Below, in pieces: positions 1 to 8,747 of a DNA stretch of 32,228 nt (position 1 is the stretch's first letter; every line of letters starts with the position of its first letter). The position numbers and the translations under genes were made by a program. The notes beneath the pieces were generated by a model. It ran no database searches. It saw only the letters and a program-made list of their open reading frames with translations, and had not been told where the DNA came from. Source of the stretch: Fluviirhizobium alvei (GTDB lineage: Bacteria > Pseudomonadota > Alphaproteobacteria > Rhizobiales > Rhizobiaceae); assembly GCF_030551875.1 (NCBI RefSeq), contig NZ_JAUOZU010000026.1, forward strand, positions 1 through 32,228. The letters run 5' to 3'.

Positions 1-63
1 CCCAATCCCCGGAGCGAGCGCCGCAGCCGCTAGAAGCAACCGCCGCCCCCTTCGATGTCGCGG

Positions 64-122
64 CTTATAAGACGGGCCTCCCGGACTGTCAAACGCTTTT
101 TTCGTTTTTATGACGTTTTTTT
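64..122 (-). promoter_or_regulatory. Strong sigma-70 promoter with A-tract upstream element, reading out of the left edge
   Basis: Read on the minus strand there is TTGACA (87-92), a 17-bp spacer and TATAAG (64-69), nearly the sigma-70 consensus. Directly upstream of the -35 lie three A-tracts (T-runs on the plus strand at 97-102, 105-109 and 116-122), which resemble the UP element of rRNA promoters. The sequence after the -10 is very GC-rich, like the discriminator of stringently controlled stable RNA promoters. The start point would be near position 57, so the transcript leaves the window almost at once and its product cannot be seen. I infer an rRNA or tRNA operon on the left; a strongly expressed protein gene is the alternative. 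Positions 1-57 show no gene I can support. Confidence 0.65.
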
Positions 123-317
123 GAAATCTTAGCGTCAGTTGCGGTCCGGTTTTCGGCGCAAAGCCCGACAAACGTCGGCTGCCGCGATTTGTCCTAATTT
201 TTCTCCCATGGAGTCTGTCCGACGATGCGGATCGGGGACGGAAATTTGACTCGCGTCCCTTTCTATTGCACTCATGGTCCGCCATTAGGCCGGATCGAAA
301 CCGAGCATGGACCAGGC

Positions 318-2252
318 ATGACTGAAGACAGACTAACCCGCTCGATCGGAAGCGAAGCGCCCATCCTCGCGGATGGCCGTCGGACGCCCGATCGGCGCGA
401 AGTGTCTCTACGCTGGCTCTCCGGAACCTTTCTGACCGGCATCACCAGCTCCATTCTTATGGGCGTTGCACTTTTCGCGGCCGTCGAGGGGCGCGAGCAG
501 CTGACTGTACCCGCCGAAGCATCCGCAATGGTCAAGGATGGTGATGACGCCGCCGGCAGCGTCGAGAAGGGAAAGCGGCTGTTTGCCACCCGTCTCACAG
601 CCAAGCCGTCCGACAAGCGAATCATGGAAGTGCCCACCGTCGTTGTCGAAGGTGAGAAGCAGGTGGTGCGCAAGCGTCCCTTCGCCTTCGTGAAAATGAA
701 CCTGGCTGCCAACTATTCGACCGACGAGAGCTATCCGCGATTCGATCCGCTGAAGATCGCCTCGGCCGGAGATCCCGGGGTCGCCGCAACACCGGCGCCG
801 GTGTTTTATGGATCCGATGTCGAATCCGAAATCGCGCTTGAGAGCGTCGATTTTCCGGCGGATCATTCCGACTATCCTTTGGCCCCGTCCATGTCCCTCG
901 ATGAAGTCGAGGAAACGGTCCGCACAAATGGATCGGTCCTGACCGATGGAAACGCGCAGGTCGCAACCCTCTTTTATGTCGATCCGCAGCGTTTCGCGTC
1001 CGACACCGACACGCTCGATCTGATCGGCCGCTTCTCAGCCCGCGTGGTTGAGGAAAATTCCAGTGTGGCAGCTCCAACCGCCATCACAGAGAAGACGCCA
1101 GAATATGCCGAGGACATCATTCCTGTCCGCACAAGCGAGCCGCTTTCAACCGCCATGGTCAGTGCAGGCTACGCCAAGGCCGAAGCGAAGGATGTCGAGG
1201 ATTTCTTTGCCTCGATCTATAACCGGCGCGACCTGTCCGAAGGCGATGTGCTGCGTGTCTGCATCGTGCAGGAAGGCGAAAAGGCGCGTATCATCCGCGT
1301 CAGCCTATATGCGCGAGGGACTCACCAGCTGACGATTGCGGTCGACGACAAGGGGCATTTCGTAACCGGTAACGAACCGCCCTATCTCAGCGCCGTCGCC
1401 ACGGCCTTTGATACGGGACCGGCTCCGATCGCAGACTCCTCGCAGTTGCCCCGCGTCTATGATGGCATTTACCGGGCCGCCCTTTCCTATGGCATGGACA
1501 AGGACATGATTGGACGTCTCGTCCGGCTCCTCTCGAGCCGGGTCGATTTTCAGGCGCGCCTGAAGCCGATGGATTCGCTGAATGTGTTCTTCGGCCTCGA
1601 CGATTCGACCGGGGAAGCAACCCGTGATTCCGAACTGCTCTATGTTCGTGCCCGCTTCGGCGATACGGATACGACGCTTTACAGATTCCAGGATCCGGAA
1701 GACAACACGGTTGATTATTTCGATGCCAATGGACGCAGTCTCGAACAGTTCCTCATTCGCAACCCTGTGCCGCAGGGCGTGTTCAAGTCCGGTTTCGGCA
1801 TGCGACGGCATCCGATTCTCGGCTATATGCGCATGCATACCGGTGTCGACTGGGCTGCTCCGCGTGGCACGCCGATCATTGCCGCCGGCAATGGTGTGGT
1901 GATCAAGGCTGGATGGGACAAGGGCGGCTATGGTAACCAGACGCTGATCCAGCATCCGAATGGCTATGTCACCTCCTACAATCACCAGAGCGCAATCGCC
2001 AAGGGTGTCAAGGAGGGAGCGAGGGTCCGCCAGGGTCAGGTGATCGGCTGGATCGGAACCACAGGCCTCTCGACCGGGCCGCATCTGCATTACGAAGTGA
2101 TCGTCAATGGCAACAAGGTCGACCCGCAACGCATCCGCTTGCCGGCTGGCCGAAGCCTCGAGGGGGACAAGCTTGCCCGGTTCGAGGAAGAGCGCAAGCG
2201 CATCGATATGCTGCTGGCGAAAAGCGACACCAAACAGGTTGCAAGCCAGTAA
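318..2252 (+). CDS. M23 family peptidoglycan endopeptidase, MepM/YebA-like, membrane-anchored
   Basis: Predicted zinc D,D-endopeptidase that cuts peptide cross-links in periplasmic peptidoglycan during wall growth. From the ATG at 318 it is 644 residues: a cytoplasmic start, one membrane segment at about 35-55, a long variable linker, then Csd3/MepM-like LysM-related parts (including the DFQARLKPMDSLNVFF stretch), and a C-terminal M23 domain. The metal and catalytic motifs are intact: HTGVD at 507-511 and HLH at 589-591, so it should be an active enzyme and not an EnvC-type activator. An in-frame ATG at 225 would add 31 residues and has GGAG 11 bases upstream. I prefer 318 because the extra segment looks non-protein-like and family members, as I remember them, begin near MTEDR. 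Transcribed alone, divergent from the left-edge promoter and convergent with clpB. Confidence 0.9.
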   Translation: MTEDRLTRSIGSEAPILADGRRTPDRREVSLRWLSGTFLTGITSSILMGVALFAAVEGREQLTVPAEASAMVKDGDDAAGSVEKGKRLFATRLTAKPSDKRIMEVPTVVVEGEKQVVRKRPFAFVKMNLAANYSTDESYPRFDPLKIASAGDPGVAATPAPVFYGSDVESEIALESVDFPADHSDYPLAPSMSLDEVEETVRTNGSVLTDGNAQVATLFYVDPQRFASDTDTLDLIGRFSARVVEENSSVAAPTAITEKTPEYAEDIIPVRTSEPLSTAMVSAGYAKAEAKDVEDFFASIYNRRDLSEGDVLRVCIVQEGEKARIIRVSLYARGTHQLTIAVDDKGHFVTGNEPPYLSAVATAFDTGPAPIADSSQLPRVYDGIYRAALSYGMDKDMIGRLVRLLSSRVDFQARLKPMDSLNVFFGLDDSTGEATRDSELLYVRARFGDTDTTLYRFQDPEDNTVDYFDANGRSLEQFLIRNPVPQGVFKSGFGMRRHPILGYMRMHTGVDWAAPRGTPIIAAGNGVVIKAGWDKGGYGNQTLIQHPNGYVTSYNHQSAIAKGVKEGARVRQGQVIGWIGTTGLSTGPHLHYEVIVNGNKVDPQRIRLPAGRSLEGDKLARFEEERKRIDMLLAKSDTKQVASQ

Positions 2253-2259
2253 CGCAAAA

Positions 2260-2282
2260 GGCCGGCGAAACGTTCGCCGGCC
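2260..2282. terminator. Bidirectional terminator between the M23 gene and clpB
   Basis: A perfect 10-bp stem, GGCCGGCGAA / TTCGCCGGCC, with a 3-nt loop, 7 bases after the M23 stop codon. On the minus strand the stem is followed by TTTTGCG, so it also fits as the clpB terminator. The two genes converge here. Confidence 0.85.
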
Positions 2283-2308
2283 CTCTTGATTCTGCTTTTC
2301 GAAGGCTC

Positions 2309-4909
2309 TCAGGCAGCCTTGGCCGTCCCCGATCCCAGCGTGAAGTTGAGCCGGTCCGACCCTTCCGACACCAGGATATGCGAACCATCCGGAAACTGAC
2401 CGGCAAGGATCCGTTCCGACAGCGGGTCCTGGACGAAGCGCTGGATCGCGCGCTTCAGCGGACGAGCGCCATAGACCGGGTCGTAGCCCTTCTCGGCCAG
2501 CCAGTTGCGGGCATCCTGCCCCAGTTCCAGTTCGATCTTGCGATCGGCCAGCAACCGTTCGAGGCGACCAAGCTGGATATCGACAATCGCACCCATTTCC
2601 GAGCGGCGGAGCCGGTGGAACAGGATGATCTCATCGACGCGGTTGAGGAACTCGGGCCGGAAGGACATCTTGACCACATCCATCACCTGGTCGCGAACCT
2701 TGTCGGAATCATCGTTCTCGCCAAGAGCGGTCAGATATTCGGCGCCGAGATTCGACGTCATGATGATGATGGTGTTCTTGAAGTCCACCGTCCGTCCCTG
2801 ACCGTCGGTCAGGCGACCATCGTCAAGCACCTGCAAAAGCACGTTGAACACATCCGGATGCGCCTTTTCGATCTCGTCGAACAGCACCACCTGATAGGGC
2901 CGCCGCCGGATCGCTTCGGTCAGCGCGCCGCCTTCGTCATAGCCGACATAGCCGGGAGGCGCACCGATGAGCCGCGATACGGAATGCTTTTCCATATATT
3001 CCGACATGTCCATGCGGGTGATCGCACTTTCATCATCGAACAGGAAGCGCGCAAGCGCCTTTGTCAGTTCCGTCTTGCCGACGCCGGTCGGACCGAGGAA
3101 GATGAACGAGCCGATCGGACGGTTCGGGTCCTGCAGACCGGCGCGGGCACGACGTACCGCACGCGACACCGCCTGCACCGCATCACCCTGACCAACGACC
3201 GATTTCGCCAGTTCGTCTTCCATCCGAAGCAGCTTGTCGCGTTCGCCTTCCAGCATCTTGTCGACCGGAATGCCGGTCCAGCGCGAGACGACATGGGCAA
3301 TATGGTCCGGAATCACGACCTCCTGCACCATTGCGGCACCCTTGCCATCACTGGCCTCCGCATCGGTCAGCTCCTTCTCGAGCGCCGGAATGGTACCGTA
3401 GGCCAGTTCGCCGGCACGCTGGTATTCACCCTTGCGCTGCGCGATCGCAAGTTCGTTGCGCGCCTCATCAAGCTTCTTCTTGAGATCCGCTGCCAGTCCG
3501 AGCTTCTGCTTTTCCGACTGCCAGCGCGCCGTCAGCGCATCGGCCTGCTCTTCTAGACCGGAAAGATCGGTTTCGAGCCGCAGAAGCCGATCCTGCGAAG
3601 CCTGGTCGGTTTCCTTCTTCAGCGCCTCACGCTCGATCTTGAGCTGAATGATGCGGCGATCGAGTTCATCAAGTTCCTCGGGCTTGGAATCCACCTGCAT
3701 TCTCAGCCGAGATGCGGCTTCATCCATCAGGTCGATGGCCTTGTCCGGCAGGAACCGGTCGGTGATGTAGCGGTTCGACAGGGTCGCCGCTGCCACGAGC
3801 GCGGAATCCGAGATTCGCACCTTGTGGTGCTGCTCGTATTTCTCCTTGAGGCCACGCAGGATCGAGATCGTGTCCTCGACTGTCGGCTCCTCGACGAAAA
3901 CCGGCTGGAACCGGCGGGCGAGAGCCGCATCCTTCTCGACATGCTTGCGATACTCATCGAGCGTGGTTGCGCCGACGCAATGCAGTTCGCCGCGCGCCAG
4001 AGCCGGCTTCAAGAGATTGGACGCATCCATGGCGCCATCAGCCTTGCCTGCACCCACCAGCGTGTGCATTTCGTCGATGAAGAGAATGATCTCGCCGTTT
4101 TCCGACTGCACCTCGTTGAGCACGGCCTTCAGCCGCTCTTCGAACTCGCCTCGGAACTTGGCGCCTGCGATCAATGCGCCCATATCGAGCGCCATCAGCT
4201 TCTTCTCCTTGAGGCTTTCCGGCACATCGCCATTGACGATCCGCAGCGCAAGACCTTCGGCAATCGCCGTCTTGCCGACGCCGGGTTCACCGATCAGCAC
4301 GGGATTGTTCTTGGTCCGGCGTGACAGAACCTGGATCGTTCTGCGGATCTCGTCATCACGGCCGATGACCGGATCGAGTCGGCCCTCGCGGGCTTCTGCC
4401 GTCAGATCGCGGGCATATTTCTTAAGCGAATCGAACCCTTGCTCTGCATTGGCAGAATCAGCGGTACGGCCCTTGCGGATCTCGTTGATGACCTGATTGA
4501 GAGCCTGCGGATTGACGCCGGCCTTCTTAAGACTGTCGGCAGTCGATGCCGAGCTTTCAAGTGCAAGCGCCACGAGCAACCGCTCGACGGTGACGAAACT
4601 GTCGCCAGTCTTCTTGGCCTGTTCCTCGGCATTGTTGAAAATGCGTGCAAGCGGCTGGGCCAATGCCAGCTGACCATTGCCGCCGGTGGATTTGGGCAGC
4701 TTCTTCAGAGCTTCGTCATTGGCAAGCCGCGCAATCTTGGAATCGCCACCGGCACGATCAATCAGGGAAGCCGCCATGCCCTGCTCGTCATCGAGCAGCG
4801 CCTTCAGCACATGTTCGGCTGTAAATTGCGGATGGCCCTCGCCAAGCGCATGGGTCTGCGCATTTTGCAGGAAGCCACGCACACGTTCAGAATATTTCTG
4901 GATATTCAT
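2309..4909 (-). CDS. clpB: ATP-dependent chaperone ClpB (Hsp100 disaggregase)
   Basis: Hexameric AAA+ disaggregase that works with DnaK/DnaJ/GrpE to pull proteins out of aggregates after heat stress. The 866 residues match the usual full length. Visible parts in order: the N-terminal Clp repeat domain (about 1-145), the first AAA+ domain with Walker [14 protein letters not shown] and Walker [11 protein letters not shown], the coiled-coil M domain (about 400-530) that marks ClpB rather than ClpA, and the second AAA+ domain with [14 protein letters not shown] and [11 protein letters not shown]. There is no IGF/IGL ClpP loop that I can see, as expected. The ATG has GGAG 6 bases upstream. A heat-shock-type promoter lies about 100 bp upstream. 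It is a single-gene unit ending at the shared terminator. Confidence 0.98.
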   Translation of the reverse strand: MNIQKYSERVRGFLQNAQTHALGEGHPQFTAEHVLKALLDDEQGMAASLIDRAGGDSKIARLANDEALKKLPKSTGGNGQLALAQPLARIFNNAEEQAKKTGDSFVTVERLLVALALESSASTADSLKKAGVNPQALNQVINEIRKGRTADSANAEQGFDSLKKYARDLTAEAREGRLDPVIGRDDEIRRTIQVLSRRTKNNPVLIGEPGVGKTAIAEGLALRIVNGDVPESLKEKKLMALDMGALIAGAKFRGEFEERLKAVLNEVQSENGEIILFIDEMHTLVGAGKADGAMDASNLLKPALARGELHCVGATTLDEYRKHVEKDAALARRFQPVFVEEPTVEDTISILRGLKEKYEQHHKVRISDSALVAAATLSNRYITDRFLPDKAIDLMDEAASRLRMQVDSKPEELDELDRRIIQLKIEREALKKETDQASQDRLLRLETDLSGLEEQADALTARWQSEKQKLGLAADLKKKLDEARNELAIAQRKGEYQRAGELAYGTIPALEKELTDAEASDGKGAAMVQEVVIPDHIAHVVSRWTGIPVDKMLEGERDKLLRMEDELAKSVVGQGDAVQAVSRAVRRARAGLQDPNRPIGSFIFLGPTGVGKTELTKALARFLFDDESAITRMDMSEYMEKHSVSRLIGAPPGYVGYDEGGALTEAIRRRPYQVVLFDEIEKAHPDVFNVLLQVLDDGRLTDGQGRTVDFKNTIIIMTSNLGAEYLTALGENDDSDKVRDQVMDVVKMSFRPEFLNRVDEIILFHRLRRSEMGAIVDIQLGRLERLLADRKIELELGQDARNWLAEKGYDPVYGARPLKRAIQRFVQDPLSERILAGQFPDGSHILVSEGSDRLNFTLGSGTAKAA

Positions 4910-5012
4910 ATGTCACTCCGTTTCCCGCTCCGCCCTTCAAGGCGCGGAAGCGTTTGGTCAGATCCGGCTCCCGAATGCGGCGAACCGTTGGGGACTTGCC
5001 CCTTTGAGCGAG

Positions 5013-5040
5013 ATATGGGGTTGCAATCGCGAAATTAAAG
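5013..5040 (-). promoter_or_regulatory. RpoH (sigma-32)-type promoter of clpB
   Basis: On the minus strand: CTTTAAT (5034-5040), a 13-bp spacer, then CCCCATAT (5013-5020). The -10 fits the CCCCATNT heat-shock consensus exactly, and the -35 is a one-base variant of CTTGAA at the family's spacing. The expected start near 5006 gives a leader of about 95 nt, which contains a small GGGG/CCCC hairpin (4989-5001) and a GC-rich inverted repeat close to the ribosome binding site. Control of clpB by RpoH is well known; the site itself is inferred from sequence. Confidence 0.65.
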
Positions 5041-5107
5041 ATCGTCCGGGCAGGATTTTTGTTGCACTTCCAGCAACTTGAAAAACGTCAAACGCGGTAC
5101 GGCGCGC

Positions 5108-6274
5108 TCACATCTTCATTCCGGGGATGGCAAGCGGATTGTCCTCCAGCGCCTGTCGGTCCGGACGATCCACCCTCGGCGTGCCGGTGAAGGCATCGAA
5201 AAGCTCACGGACGAATTCCTGGGACAGGCCCTGGGTGATAAGCACCAGGCGGCTTCGCCTGTCCGATGCTTCCGGCCAGCACTCAAGCCGTTCCGGCGTG
5301 TGAAACACGCTCTGCACCCCATGCAGCACAAGCGGCCGTTCCGGATCATCCGCCAGTTGGACGATCGCCTTCATGCGCAGGAGCTTCTCCGCATGGGCCG
5401 ACCGCAAAAGATCGACGAACATGGCGAGCGCCGCAGGTGCGACCGGCCGATCATGCAGGATGGAGAAACTTTCGATCCCATCACCATGACGATGCCCATG
5501 ACCGTGATCATGGTGATGATGATGGTCATGGTGGTGATGGTGATGACTATGGTCATGATGATCGTGGTCGCACTGATCGTTGCAGACATGATCGTCTGCG
5601 ATCACCTCGTCATGCAGCCAGCGCCGAACATCTGCCGTGCGGGTCGCCGGGTCATAAAGGCCGGCCGCAAGCGTCGCAGGGTCAGCAACCTGCTCCGCAT
5701 CTCCATCGAGCATCGGCGCGGTTGGATTAAGCGCACGCAAGCGCTGGCGCAGCAACGGGACCCGAGTTTCATCTGCAAGCGACAGTTTCGACAGGATCAG
5801 CCGATCCGCATAGGCTACCTGGCGGCGCGCCTCTTCATGATGGTCGAGCGTCGACAGGCCGTTGACGCAATCGACCAGGGTGACGACTCCATCGAGTGCG
5901 AAGGAAACCGACAGTTCCGGATGGCCGATGATCGACTGGATCACAGGGCCCGGATCCGCAAGTCCGGTCGTTTCGATCACGATCCGGCTGAGCCTCTTCA
6001 TCCGGCCTTCAGCCATAGCATCGCGAAAGCCGAGCAATGTATCGGCAAGCTCGCCGCGGACGGTGCAGCACAGGCATCCGTTCGACAGTTCCACCATGGA
6101 ATCGCCGGAGGCTTCAACGAGAAGATGGTCGATGCCGACTTCGCCGAATTCGTTGACGATCACAGCAGCATCGGCCATCGCCGGATGGCGCAGCAGGCGG
6201 TTGAGCAATGTCGACTTTCCAGCCCCGAGAAATCCGGTGATGATTTCGACAGGAATGCGGGCGGCGGGCAGCAT
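5108..6274 (-). CDS. CobW/COG0523-family GTPase with His-rich metal-binding linker (putative zinc metallochaperone)
   Basis: G3E-family GTPase of the COG0523 group, which deliver metals, usually zinc, to client proteins. The 388 residues show Walker A GFLGAGKST at 14-22, the metal-binding CLCC motif at 67-70, the ETTGLADP segment, and a C-terminal CobW_C domain. Between the domains, at about residues 226-265, is an extreme His/Asp tract with some 20 histidines and two cysteines, a likely zinc or nickel reservoir. There are no cobalamin genes nearby, so CobW proper is unlikely. The start ATG shares its A with the TGA stop of the upstream carboxypeptidase gene (TGATG), so the two are almost surely coupled in translation. 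I saw no clear Zur box in the short region upstream of the pair. The metal specificity is inference. Confidence 0.92.
   Translation of the reverse strand: MLPAARIPVEIITGFLGAGKSTLLNRLLRHPAMADAAVIVNEFGEVGIDHLLVEASGDSMVELSNGCLCCTVRGELADTLLGFRDAMAEGRMKRLSRIVIETTGLADPGPVIQSIIGHPELSVSFALDGVVTLVDCVNGLSTLDHHEEARRQVAYADRLILSKLSLADETRVPLLRQRLRALNPTAPMLDGDAEQVADPATLAAGLYDPATRTADVRRWLHDEVIADDHVCNDQCDHDHHDHSHHHHHHDHHHHHDHGHGHRHGDGIESFSILHDRPVAPAALAMFVDLLRSAHAEKLLRMKAIVQLADDPERPLVLHGVQSVFHTPERLECWPEASDRRSRLVLITQGLSQEFVRELFDAFTGTPRVDRPDRQALEDNPLAIPGMKM
5480..5592 (-). repeat. Low-complexity CAT/GAC codon tract encoding the His-rich linker
   Basis: Inside the COG0523 gene, a run of imperfect CAT, CAC and GAC/GAT codons makes a trinucleotide-like tract of about 110 bp (ATG/ATC-rich on the plus strand). 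Such tracts can change length in units of three by slippage without breaking the frame, so the His count may vary between strains. Confidence 0.75.
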
Positions 6275-7386
6275 CAGTTGAGCGGCCGCGGTTCTGGAAT
6301 CGGAATGCCGTGGGCGACTTCGCCCTCATCGTTCGAAAGTTTGGCGTCAGCCATGGCCTTGCCGGCGGGAATGATGGTTATCAGCGCCACATTGAGCGGG
6401 CGATCGATCGGCTTGGAGAAGGGAGAGACGACCTTCGGATCGTGCGCATCATCCTGCCCTTCCGAACGAACCTTCTTGCCCTTCTTCTTGCAGATATCCT
6501 CGGAAATGTCGCTCACGACATCACGCGTTGCCCCATAGGCCGGCAGCCTTTCGATTGCGGGCATCGAAAAGCCGGTCCGGGTCGAAAGACCCTTTTCCAG
6601 GAGAGCCGCCGAAAGATCGGCGCGGGCGATCAGGCTATCGGAGCCGAGAACGACGGATACGACGGTCCTGCCGCCGCGGGTGGCGGACGAGACCTGGTTG
6701 AAGCCGGAGGCACAGATGAAGCCGGTCTTCATGCCATCGGCGCCCGGAAACCGGCCAATCAGCTTGTTGTAATTGCCATATTCCCGTTTTCCGACCTTGA
6801 TGCCTTCCAGCGAGAAATAATGCGCATATTGCGGATAGTTCCGCTTGAGCGTGACCGCAAGAATGCCGAGATCGTGCGCCGTCGTATATTGCCCCTTGCC
6901 GGGCAGACCGTTCGGATTGATGAAATGGGTCGAAGTCATGCCGAGTCGGGCGGCTTCCGCGTTCATCAGATTGACGAAATCCGGCATCGAACCGCTGACA
7001 TTCTCGGCGATCGCGTAAGCGACATCATTGGCAGATTTGACGAGCAGCACCTTGAGCGCATCGTCAAGCGTCATGGAATCGCCTGGCTTGAGATACATTT
7101 TCGAAGCCGGCTGGGCGGCAGACTTCTTGCTCATGATGATCGGGGTCGAAAGGCTGAGCCGGCCGGCATCGATCTGCCGGAACACAGTATAGGCCGTCAT
7201 CAGCTTGGTCAGCGATGCCGGATACCAGCGCTGGAAAGCATCCTCATGTTCGATAACCTTGCCCGTCTGCACATCGACCAGCAGATGCGGCCCCGCAGCC
7301 GCGGGAAGCAGGCTTGCGCCGCACATTGCCAGTGCCGTTGAAATGCAAACTGTGCCGCGCATCGCGCGCTCGAACCATGCCTTCAT
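6274..7386 (-). CDS. D-alanyl-D-alanine carboxypeptidase, peptidase family S11 (DacF/DacC-like)
   Basis: Penicillin-binding D,D-carboxypeptidase that removes the terminal D-Ala from peptidoglycan stem peptides in the periplasm. The 370 residues start with a signal peptide (cleavage likely after AAAG, about residue 32). All three active-site motifs are present: SLTK at 58-61, SAN at 118-120 and KTG at 220-222. The part after about residue 290 is a family-specific tail containing a basic CKKKGKK stretch; I do not see a clear amphipathic C-terminal anchor. It is the first gene of a two-gene unit with the COG0523 GTPase, whose start overlaps its stop. It diverges from the M20 amidohydrolase across about 150 bp. 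Confidence 0.95.
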   Translation of the reverse strand: MKAWFERAMRGTVCISTALAMCGASLLPAAAGPHLLVDVQTGKVIEHEDAFQRWYPASLTKLMTAYTVFRQIDAGRLSLSTPIIMSKKSAAQPASKMYLKPGDSMTLDDALKVLLVKSANDVAYAIAENVSGSMPDFVNLMNAEAARLGMTSTHFINPNGLPGKGQYTTAHDLGILAVTLKRNYPQYAHYFSLEGIKVGKREYGNYNKLIGRFPGADGMKTGFICASGFNQVSSATRGGRTVVSVVLGSDSLIARADLSAALLEKGLSTRTGFSMPAIERLPAYGATRDVVSDISEDICKKKGKKVRSEGQDDAHDPKVVSPFSKPIDRPLNVALITIIPAGKAMADAKLSNDEGEVAHGIPIPEPRPLN

Positions 7387-7445
7387 GCTTGATTGTCCCG
7401 GCTGTCGATCGATAGAATTTCTTTACCGGCCCGTATTTAGCCTAT

Positions 7446-7465
7446 ATGGCAGATAAATGGCAGAT
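7446..7465. repeat. Tandem 9-bp repeat at 11-bp period in a divergent intergenic region
   Basis: ATGGCAGAT occurs at 7446-7454 and again at 7457-7465, one helical turn apart, between the divergently transcribed carboxypeptidase and M20 genes. It could be a regulator site facing one side of the helix, or chance. A T-run follows at about 7468-7475. Confidence 0.35.
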
Positions 7466-7536
7466 CCTTTTTTTTGCCGTTATTTACACCCCTTTGAACG
7501 CCTCCTTGAGGTTACAAATCACGTTTCGAGGTGCCC

Positions 7537-8706
7537 ATGCCCGTCCTCAACCGTATCAGTGCCATGCAGGATGAAATCGCCGCTTGGCGGCGCGAACTGC
7601 ATCAAATGCCAGAACTGATGTTCGATGTGGTGAAAACGGCAGGCTTTGTCGAAGCAAAGCTCAGGGAATTCGGTTGTGACGAGGTGGTTAAGGGTCTTGG
7701 CCGCACCGGTGTTGTCGGCATTATCCGCGGCAATCAGGGCAACGGTCCGGTCGTCGGGCTGAGAGCCGATATGGATGCGCTGCCGATCACCGAAGAATCC
7801 GGCGTCGAATGGGCCTCGAAAACCAGGGGCAAAATGCATGCCTGCGGACATGACGGCCATACCGCCATGCTTCTGGGCGCCGCCCGCTATCTGACCGAAA
7901 CCCGCAACTTCAAAGGCGCCGTCGCTGTCATCTTCCAACCCGCCGAAGAAGGCGGCGGTGGCGGCAAGGTGATGGTCGATGACGGGCTGATGACGCGCTT
8001 CGGCATCGCGGAAGTCTACGGCATGCACAATATGCCGGGCCTGCCCGTGGGACAGTTCGCCACCCGCAACGGCCCGATCATGGCTGCCACCGACGAATTC
8101 TCGATCATCATTCGCGGTCGCGGCGGCCATGCGGCGATGCCGCACAAGACCACCGATCCGGTGGTGGTTGCAGCGCATGTCATCACGTCCCTGCAATCGA
8201 TCGCCTCGCGCCAGGCCGATCCGCTGCAATCGGTCGTGGTTTCGGTGACCATGCTGACAGCCGGCCATGCCAGCAACGTCATTCCCGACGAGGTAAAGCT
8301 CGGCGGCACCATCCGGACACTGACGCCGGACTTGCGCGATTTCGCCAAGGCGCGGTTGCGCGACATCGCCAAAGGCATCGCTGCCGCCCATGGCGCCGAA
8401 GCATCCGTGACCATTCGCTCCGGTTATCCGGTCACGCTCAATCATGCGTCACAGACGGATGCGGCGCTTGCCGTTGCTGCAGAAATTGCCGGCCCTGCCA
8501 ATGTCGAAGCCTCCACCGATCCCACCATGGGCGGCGAGGATTTTTCCTATATGCTCGAGGCTCGCCCGGGCAACTTCATCTTCGTGGGCAATGGCGACAC
8601 GGCTGGCCTGCACAATCCGCGTTACGATTTCAACGATGCAACCATACCCTTCGGCGTTTCCTACTGGGTGCGGCTGGCTGAAAGCCGGCTTTCAGCCCTG
8701 TCCTGA
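7537..8706 (+). CDS. M20-family amidohydrolase (hippurate hydrolase-like)
   Basis: Metal-dependent cytoplasmic amidohydrolase of the M20D group, which release amino acids from N-acyl or aromatic acyl conjugates. From the ATG at 7537 it has 389 residues, the normal length. Visible motifs: DMDALPITE, HACGHDGHTAML (metal ligands), FQPAEEGGGG (catalytic Glu pair), the GMHN segment, and the dimerisation-domain start RGRGGHAAMPH. The start at 7537 is favoured over the GTG at 7531 because GAGG at 7528-7531 lies 5 bases before it. The AGE-family gene follows after 41 bp on the same strand with no terminator between, so they probably form one transcript. The true substrate cannot be read from sequence. 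Confidence 0.93.
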   Translation: MPVLNRISAMQDEIAAWRRELHQMPELMFDVVKTAGFVEAKLREFGCDEVVKGLGRTGVVGIIRGNQGNGPVVGLRADMDALPITEESGVEWASKTRGKMHACGHDGHTAMLLGAARYLTETRNFKGAVAVIFQPAEEGGGGGKVMVDDGLMTRFGIAEVYGMHNMPGLPVGQFATRNGPIMAATDEFSIIIRGRGGHAAMPHKTTDPVVVAAHVITSLQSIASRQADPLQSVVVSVTMLTAGHASNVIPDEVKLGGTIRTLTPDLRDFAKARLRDIAKGIAAAHGAEASVTIRSGYPVTLNHASQTDAALAVAAEIAGPANVEASTDPTMGGEDFSYMLEARPGNFIFVGNGDTAGLHNPRYDFNDATIPFGVSYWVRLAESRLSALS

Positions 8707-8747
8707 TCATACGAAACGCCGAACGCATACCTTCGGGAGGAAAGACC

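Noticed and set aside
1-33. A short plus-strand frame ending in TAG at the left edge
   Set aside because: Only ten codons are visible, rich in Arg and Ser, and the stretch fits better as the transcribed start of the leftward promoter.
5061-5077. GTTGC/GCAAC inverted repeat downstream of the COG0523 gene, considered as its terminator
   Set aside because: The stem is only 5 bp and no T-tract follows on the minus strand.
5480-5592. Repeat-rich stretch considered as a CRISPR or minisatellite
   Set aside because: The repeats are codons in frame, with no spacers and no unit longer than a few bases.
5078-6538. A 486-codon plus-strand frame with a Met/Val-rich run
   Set aside because: The run is the reverse complement of the His codon tract in the COG0523 gene; the frame spans two real minus-strand genes.
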